Shown here: in pieces, positions 35,101 to 44,100 of the stretch
How the letters are laid out: each line of letters starts with the position of its first letter
How positions within the stretch are numbered: position 1 is the stretch's first letter
DNA from: Phoronis australis
Taxonomy: Eukaryota > Phoronida > Phoronidae
DNA: 49,587 nucleotides
Reading direction: 5' to 3'
Assembly: GCA_002633005.1 (NCBI GenBank)
Contig: NMRA01000888.1
Span: forward strand, 43,176 to 92,762
Position numbers and translations under genes: made by a program
Notes under the pieces: generated by a model
The model's input: the letters and a program-made list of their open reading frames with translations, nothing else
Told to the model about the DNA's origin: nothing
Database searches by the model: none

Positions 35101-38100
35101 CATTGCTTACAACCAACATAAACTTAGTGCATAACCTAATAATAACTGCCCATGACCTACACACCTCCAAGTACAACGCGAGGGTTGGAACTGTTACATG
35201 TTTTGGCTGTGTAACACTGCACCGTGGGTGCATAGGACAGTGGCAGGCTGCCCCCATACTTCTGTTGCACCAGAATATCTTCGAGGTCCTCCCAGTCGTT
35301 GCCGCCTTCACTGGAGTCGTCATCATCGTCAGAAAAACTGGCAGAGGTCGCTGGTGTGACGTTGTCTGTAAACATGAAATAAGGAATGGAGGATTATTAG
35401 GAAAGCATACGACACGAAATGCATTAACAGCTCCACAAACTGCTGCAGTTCTNACAGTCTATGCAACCTCACAAACCACAAGCGTCAGCACAAAATGTCG
35501 GAATTTGAAAATTGCAACAGTTTGTGCAGTTACTGCGGTCTGTGATACTGCTTAGTAAATAAAACACAAATTAAGTCCTATGCTTGTCAGTAACTAGAGT
35601 AACAAATAATATCACACAAGCATCAAATAAGCCACATAAACAACTGAATCATGTGCAAGGACCATTGAATTGTACATACAAACCATAACATCATTAGGTC
35701 AAGTGATGTGGCCAACAGGTGGCGTGGAGCCCAGTCTTAAAAATGTTCGCAATTCTCCACACCAGTTCAAGATTTACATATTCGTATATCATCCCCACAA
35801 AAATTAAGTAATGCATACAATTAGTTTCACACAAACATCAATCCATACCCACTTACAAAAGCTAAACTCAATACTAGACTTCAATTCATGCAGGTAGGAT
35901 TCAATGGTTCTGGCGCAGATTTCACAGTCTTTGTGTGAATTATTGTCTGCTACACTTGAAATAGGACAGAGGATGTGACGATATGAATTATGCAGGTCTT
36001 GTAGCTAATTAGGAAGTTGAGAAAAAACGCATTTACAATTCCATAGACACTGAATATTTATACCTTGATGCATTTGTGCAATATTCAGTTGTCCACAGAT
36101 TGTGGCATTGTATAGCAATTTCAGCCGTTATCAAAGCATGAATAAATCGATACAGGACGTTGAATATTTACACCTGTGCTATCTTTGAACAATACACAGT
36201 TGTCCAGACACTGAGGTGTTGTGTAGAAAAAGTCGGCCATGATCAAAGCCCAAATAAATGCACAAACAGTGAGTATTTTCACCTGTGCAGTCATTACACA
36301 ACATACAATTGACCAGACACTGTGATATCTTCCAGCAACTACACTTAACCATGGCCAAAACATGAACAAATCCTTAGGCCGTGTCCACTCTACAAGTTGC
36401 CATAGAGCAACTTGCACCTGTTGAATCGAGCGTCCACGCTACACACCATGCACCAAATAAGGCACAAAAATACAAGGCACCACTATGTGTGTAACTGAGC
36501 AAGCATTGAGTTGGTAACTATTTCCCGTTTGTCCATAGGTTTGTATCCACAATACAACTTGTGCTGGAGCAAGTTACCCTTAATAAGTTACCCTACCTCA
36601 ATAAAGCGGAATAAACCGTCCCATGTGTGAGAAGTTCCCCAGCAAAAACAGCGTCCACACTACTACTACTAAACACAGGAACAACTCGTTGCAGGAGTAT
36701 CTTATTCTGGGGTAACTCATAGTGTGAATGACACTCAAGGCACTGAATATTTACACCTGTGTTTCACCCATGCTCACAGCCCTTCACCACAGGTCTGGTG
36801 CTCCTCCAAACAGTTTTAATGTTATTTCCATGCTGTTTGCTAACTAGCAACGGAATGACAGAAAGCATGTTAATTTGGCTGAGAAATTTGTAAATGTCTG
36901 TGATAGGTCATAAAATTGATAACCTTCGAGCAACTTAACGATTAAGTCATTATTAATTCAAGAAGACAAAATGAAAATACCAATTGCCTAATTAATGTCT
37001 AGAGGGTAATTACACGGAAAAATACACCATGGGTGAAAAATATAAATTGATGAGAAAATTTCAAAAAACAAAAATATTCTCAAGTGGCCATCTGTTGAGT
37101 GCAATGTGACAGGCTTTATTCAGTTCACGTTCACTTTCAGTTAGTACTTGGATACAATTAACTTGCGCCACTTGGCACATTTTTTCATATCATAATCTCC
37201 ATTACTAATCTCCTCTGTAAAAAGAAACTCAAATTTAACGGGTACAACAAAATTCATGTAAAAGTTTTGAAAGTACATGTCTATACTGTGGTGACGTTGC
37301 ATTTAAGTATTGGAGTATGTAAATACACTGAACTGGTGCAAAAAGTTCAAAAATATCCTCCTAAGTTGCATAAAAAACAACTAATCTCATAAAAGTTCAA
37401 ACTTGTTGCATAGGTTTTAAAATTTGACGCGTGCCGGCTAAACTTGTCAAGACAAAATTCAAAGTCATTGTTGTGACGAGTCAAAATAAATTGAAAACAC
37501 TGTACATGACGGCAACTCGTTATCTTCCATTGGTCGATCATTGCCAAATTTTTTCAATGGTCAACCACATAAAAATAACCACAATAATGCAAATTATGGG
37601 AAAGTGCTACCCATTAGTCATAATTTCACAATTGTAAAGAACTAATTGAAAGGCACAAAGTATCAAACAGAGCTTAGAAAGACCAATGACGAAAATGAGG
37701 AAAAAATTCCATGTGACGTTTTGTTCCATAAATAGTCTTTTGCAATAGAAATATTTTTTGAGTTAAAATTTTATAGAAATAAATTTTTTGCATGACTAAA
37801 GTCAAAATAATGATAAAAAGAGACAAAAAAGAGGACACTGGAAACAAAAAAAGAGGAGATCCTCTTAAAAAGAAGAAAATTCGAAATCCCGACCAACGCA
37901 TCGTGACTATGGACTATTTTTGTCAGAGTTTGAATCTTCTTTGCTAATAACTTCTCAATGTGATTTTTTATTTTAAACTTAATTGTCTGAGAAAATCACA
38001 TGTTCAGAATTTGGAATATTTGATAAGCTCATACAAAATGATTTATGACACCCTGAAAGTACACAGAATCATTGAAAATCTATAACAGTTGACAGCCATG

Positions 38101-41100
38101 TAGCCACTTTTATAATAAGTTCTTTCATTGGCTAAAGGCGTGGATGTCAAAATATTAAACAAAATTGAGCGACTTAGTTTTTCGTCATCACATATCTGGA
38201 AGCCAGAACAGAGTAACTCCTAACCCAGACCATGTTCCAGTGCCACATTTGGTCAGCTGCGGGTCGCCAATGCGACCTCAAGGTTGCATTTGGAGACCTG
38301 GGACAAGTCCCAAATCACCACAAAGTGGCCACAGCAAGTATCAAAGTCAGACAATAATTCCCCCGAAATTCGTGTCAAAGTTTGAGATGACTTCCAAACT
38401 GTTTTCCTAGATTTAATACTTTTGGTTCACAATTGTTCCATTTATTTTGTGAAATCAATGTATTTGCCATCACAAGTCTGCACACTTCAAACATGTAGTT
38501 AAATTACAAGAGAAGGTAAACAGAGGGAAGTTGGAATTGTTCAGCAAAAATCGGGCAAGATCGGTGAAACACGCCCTCTAGTGTATGCGATCATCTGCAT
38601 TCTATTTTCGTTGGCAGGAGGAATTGAGTTAGGGATTGAATGGCACATATTGAAGAGGTATGCGTATGTTCAAGTTTCTGAAAATGGCATCACCCTTTTT
38701 AGTCAACGATTTCGACATAAGTTTTGGCAACCTCAGGTTTCGTTTGATGACCTGGGATTTTCGACAAGTTGTCAAATGCGACTTGCTGTCAAGCTAAGCG
38801 TTGAGTACTGTGTTCACTCAGGTGGCCATAAATGTAGACGAAATGAAATTATAATTACAGTTAATTTTTAGCTTTCTACTTTAAAAGACGTGCACCAAAA
38901 GCAACAGTGAGGCATTGACATGTGTCCATGGAAAATCGTGAACTATATGGTTCTAGGGGCCACTAGAAGGTGCTGCGGTAGTCAAATCAGTCCGAAAATC
39001 AAATTGTGCAGGTGCATTATCCTCACATACCTTCAGAGTCCAGTTTCATTGAAATCCATCGGTCAGTTCTCTAGTAACCATCCGGAAAAGCTCTTCCCCA
39101 AATAAGCCCCTTGTCGAGAACAAAATGACCAATAGGAAGTGTTGCAATGGTCGAATCCGTGAGCAAATTTAATGGTGCTGGTGCATTGACATCACAAACC
39201 TCTGCGCTAAGTTTCATTGAAATCCATCACGCAGTTTCATCAAGCACGATCTGGTATGATACAAGATACAATGGCTAGTGTATGAGGGTGATTGCACGTG
39301 TTACCTTTAGGTGTCCATGTTGGTTTACAGAGCAGAACCTTGGTGGCGTTGCCATCAATGGTGGGTAGGGGGAGCTGCGGTAGTACGCCATTCACCATGT
39401 TCCCCTCTGTAGCGGAACAGGTTAACTGGTGCTGGAATAAAAACTATCAGTAGTAATAAGGAAAATAATAACACTATTATTAACACCAATAATAATGATA
39501 TTGGTATTGACCTCTCCAGTATTGATAACTTGCGCATTTTCCTTTGTGATTACAGTTAAAATTAACTGAGAATGGGACAGGATTGACTTGTGAAACACTT
39601 AGTTGTGACAACACGAATTAAGATGGTTGTAAAAGCTATTAAATGTTAAGAAATAACACAAATGTAACAGTAGTATAACTGCATTGAATGACTGACCAGT
39701 TTTCAAAAGGTTAGGCAACTGACCATTTCAGAGCTGAGATGAACAAGAGTTATTTAAGTATTGAAAAAATAATTATTACCTTTCAGCAGCTTACCTTTCT
39801 CGAGAGCCTAGCTTTCGATTTCCTCTTGGGGACTTTGTCAGGACAGGGGTTTCTCTGCCCACAGGTGATCACGTGACCTAGAGAATCCCAAGATGGGCTT
39901 CAAAGCTAGGTTCTCGAGAAAAGGTAAGCTGCCGAAAGGTAATATTTCAGTACTTATATTACTCTCATTCGCCTCAGCTCTAATATGGTCAGTTGCCTAA
40001 CCTTTTGAAAACTGGTCAGTCATACAATGCAATTTTTTTACTTCTGTGATAGAGTAGAGTTGAATTTTGTAAGTGTCTACTTAAAGCCCTTCACAAAAAG
40101 ATAAAAGCCACTTGTCGAATAACGACAGTTAATAATTTCAGGTACAGCATACAAGATATAATCGACAAGTGCAGAAAGAGGTACTCTAAACTTCAAAATA
40201 GTTACCAGTCAAGTGAGGAATATCCGAGGCATAAAAAAGAGTGGATTCACAGAACTTATTTACCTTGACTTAAAAATGTCAAATCTATGTGTTGCAACTG
40301 CCTGTACGACATAAAAAAAGTTAAATGGCAAAATTTTGTTAAATTTGGTTAGTAAAAACAGCAACCATGCTGACAAGGCTAAAAAGCAACACCAGTGCGA
40401 ATAAAAGGCTGTCAATCTCTGGACCTTTACAGAATGCTGTTGCTTGAGTTAACAATTGCTCAAAGTCCAACTAAACAAAATCCCACGAGACTCACCGTCT
40501 CACCGATCAATACTGATGTCCCCAGTAAAGTATGATTTAATACAGTTATAATTGAAGGAATTAAGAAATTTGTTTCAAACAAAAACCTCGTAGTAAGAAC
40601 TCATTGCATATTAATGACCTTATGATTCTCTTCATTATTTTTCTCAAATCTAAAACAGTAGAAAATAATTTCTTTTGATTTTCCAAAGAATCTGGAAACT
40701 CCCACAAGTTCCGCATGACCTAAACGTCAATCTTTCCCTACGCCTATTGTCTCCTTCCCACGTACGACAAAAATGCCAATAAAGGAAATTGAACTACATA
40801 TTCTGATGACGACGGAACATCTATAATGTATTAGCAAACTGATAGTTGAGAAAATCACACAATCCTATCTAGAAAGCATACAGTTATTTGTTTGGCCGAC
40901 AGCTTTCGAATGCCGCAATGTTTGTACACTGGTGTTGGTCAAATACCTTCAGGATATCACATACCGATATCAATTAAGTCAGAAGCGTATCTTAAATTAC
41001 AAAACAAAAGAACGCAAGTAATGTATTGTACCTAAGCCTGAATTAGATTGCTGAGGTTTATCTCAACCCATAATGCAACAGAAAAATTTCAGAATTTTGA

Positions 41101-44100
41101 ATGTCGATTATGAAAGACATAACAAGCAATCTCAAGTGTTGTGCACACAGCACATGAATGAGTACACGTGTTATCCGCAGATCGAAAACATTACACGCAG
41201 ACAGAGGTACGAATAAGATACCAATACATATAAATACGATCGCNTTTAGCAACACCAAAGCTTTGGAGCTAGTGGGAAAAGCTTTAAGGCTGCTAAGGTC
41301 ATCTCAAACCTTATCTTCACCTTTTAGTTTTAATATAAGCGATTCAAAGTGTTTCAGTACTTTTCAAATTTTTATTTTTAAGTGAAAAAAATAACAATCT
41401 TGACAGAGTTGGGCTAAGCTTTCAAAATTGGACTGCTTCATTCTGACCAGCATAAACCAACGGCTAAGATGGCAAGAAAACTTTTGAAACCAGTTAAATC
41501 AGTCTGCATTACTATTTTAATGTTTTAGGTAGGAAGGAAGTGCCACTTTAAGCAGGACATTGCAAGTTATACATTTATAACACACACACAGTTTCTAGTT
41601 TATATTGCAAAGTATACATTTTTAACACACACAATTTCTAGTTTATATTAAGTGCACACAGAGAAGGTGACTTACACGGACTATTACAAAGGATTTTCTA
41701 ACTGATGACTGATTTCAATACGCCAAACAGTTGCTGCTTGTTCACCTTGCGAGAGCAAACCAAAAAGGACTTTGAAAATGGTTTATCTTTGGATTTACGA
41801 GAAGATACCAATAAATCCAGACAGTGACAGTATTGATGAAATCATTAAATATGTATTAAACCTTATCCTCGTTATAAAAACATACTTTACTAATTCCGTA
41901 CATGATTTCATTACATTACGTCTAAATCAGTCTGAATGGCATTCCAACTAAGGATTTTCATCTTACGGATAACGATTTCTGAATGCCATATTTCTCACAT
42001 TTCCTCCAAAGGCATGTAATTCACAAGCGGCATAACCACTCGACCACAAAGACAAACTATCACGATCCAGCAAATGTTTGCTAAAAACTCATAAAAACAT
42101 TAACATGGGTGAACTTTTCTGATCACAAAAAGTGAAAAAGGGTGCACACTGTAATGCACTGACAGACTTCCTCACAATCAAGTCTTTTTGGTAAAGGTTC
42201 ATTACGAAAAATATAAGGTACAATATAATGTACAATAACTGGTAGTTAAGCTTAGAAAGCACTTGAAAGCATTATAGCCAGGCAATCAAGTCATCAGACT
42301 ATTAAAGACATAATGTTTGTTTGATTCAATTCTGCAATATAGCACTTATTATTCATGTGCTTCATGAATTATAAATTTTCATCCGGATTATGGCAAGTCA
42401 TTACTTTTTCAATTTTTTTGATTCGATTCCTTCAAGTAAATGCACGCAGTGTCCTCTCTACATGTATTCAAATGTGGTGCTGTCTCTCAGTCACATTTAA
42501 AAAGCTCTGAGCCACATTTGAAAAGCCCATTTTTTTCTGCTTTTAAGCCAAATGAATGAAATTGTGTTCCAAAGAAGTGCATTGTTTATTATTTATCAGT
42601 AAAAATGATAGCGACATGCTGAGCAAATGAAAATAATGAGTAACTAGTTGTTTTCGTGAATTAACAAAAAAGGAATTCAAGATAACTATTCGAGAACACT
42701 GACATGCAATCTGCACCTTGTTTGAACCCTGCCACTGGCATTTACATACAAGGGGAATAATTACTGCCATGACTGAATGATCCCCTATATAAATCAAGTA
42801 GGCACTCTTTCCTGACAAAGGAAAAATTTCCAATGATCAAGTGCAACACTGCAACGAATTTAAATAATCACGCACCAGTTGACCTTTCCACTCACACTCA
42901 GATTAATACAATTTTAACAACACAAACAGTAACTCAACAACCAACCTTGAGAAGGACACACACACTTTTGAATAATCCTCAGAACAAGACCGATTGCTCT
43001 TGAACTTTTGTATCCAAAATTAGAAGACTCGTCTGCCTCTCTTTATGAGATTAGAGATGTCAGTATGCGAATCAGAATCCGAGGTCTCGACTTAAAATCG
43101 CAACCGCGGATCAGTTCAACTGAATGACAACCATCAAGAAGAACTCCAGGCAGCTACACATCTCTGTGCAGCAGGCGACTCAGTGCCAGCAGGTGTCTCA
43201 TGATAATTACTAACCACGGCTTGTCATTTACTCTGACACGAAGCACCGGTAGTGCGCTTCTTGAGCCACCAACTGAAACGAGGCACGTCTGCAGCATATC
43301 CGCATTAACAAAACAATTGAAAACGGCTATTGCGCACGTTCCTTTCATTCGCATACTGAATAGCGTACAGTCATCAACGCAAACAGAGCAAAGAGAATGT
43401 ATACATCTTTCTGAGTTCCCATGAGGAGACGGGTGAGACTGAATACTAACAAACGAGTCAATAACTTAATGCCTTTCAGATATACAGATACACCCATTAC
43501 AATACACTAAACACAAGAATACAATTTTATGCACCATCACTACGGTAAGCAGTCAGAGGTGCTTCCTGAGGAATGTGATTTACCGAGGACTACATTAATT
43601 CACCAGCTTAGACAACAGTTCAGGGCTTGTAAGTGCCCATTTGTATAATAAAAAAGTCAATTTGTCTTGATGACGGACTATTCCCAAGAGACCGTGATAC
43701 TGCTGCTGTGCTTAAAGAGGTGAAGTTGAATTTATGTGATTTCAACAGGCCATGCGTGTGCAGCATGATTAGATTTGACAACAGTCGAGAGATCTGATAG
43801 GGAAATATGTCACTAACGAGAATTAAAAATGCACAGAAAAAATACAAACAGTTAGTAGATGGCATTCCCCTTCACGGTTGCCTCAAGTGACATCGCTAGA
43901 CGTGAATTTTAATTTTTCTGGGCAGTATTCCTTAGTCACACCAGTAAAAATTACAATACCAAAATGAGCCATTAGACGAGTTTGGACGAAAGGATATACA
44001 CGACAAATACGTAATGAGAAAACGGAAACTGAATTTGATATAAAAATTCGACGTTTTCTATCTTTCTATTGTGACAGTCTAAATCCCATCACCAAAATTC

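Noticed and set aside
35405-35555. Open frame around the N at 35453
   Set aside because: Crosses an ambiguous base, has no homology that I can see, and lies in an intron.
43154-43354. Possible extra TRAPPC8 exon in the 7.2-kb intron (VGGSRSALPVLRVRV..)
   Set aside because: Exons 46627-46779 and 39305-39431 already join in phase with family sequence on both sides; this piece matches nothing in the family and hits a stop in one frame.
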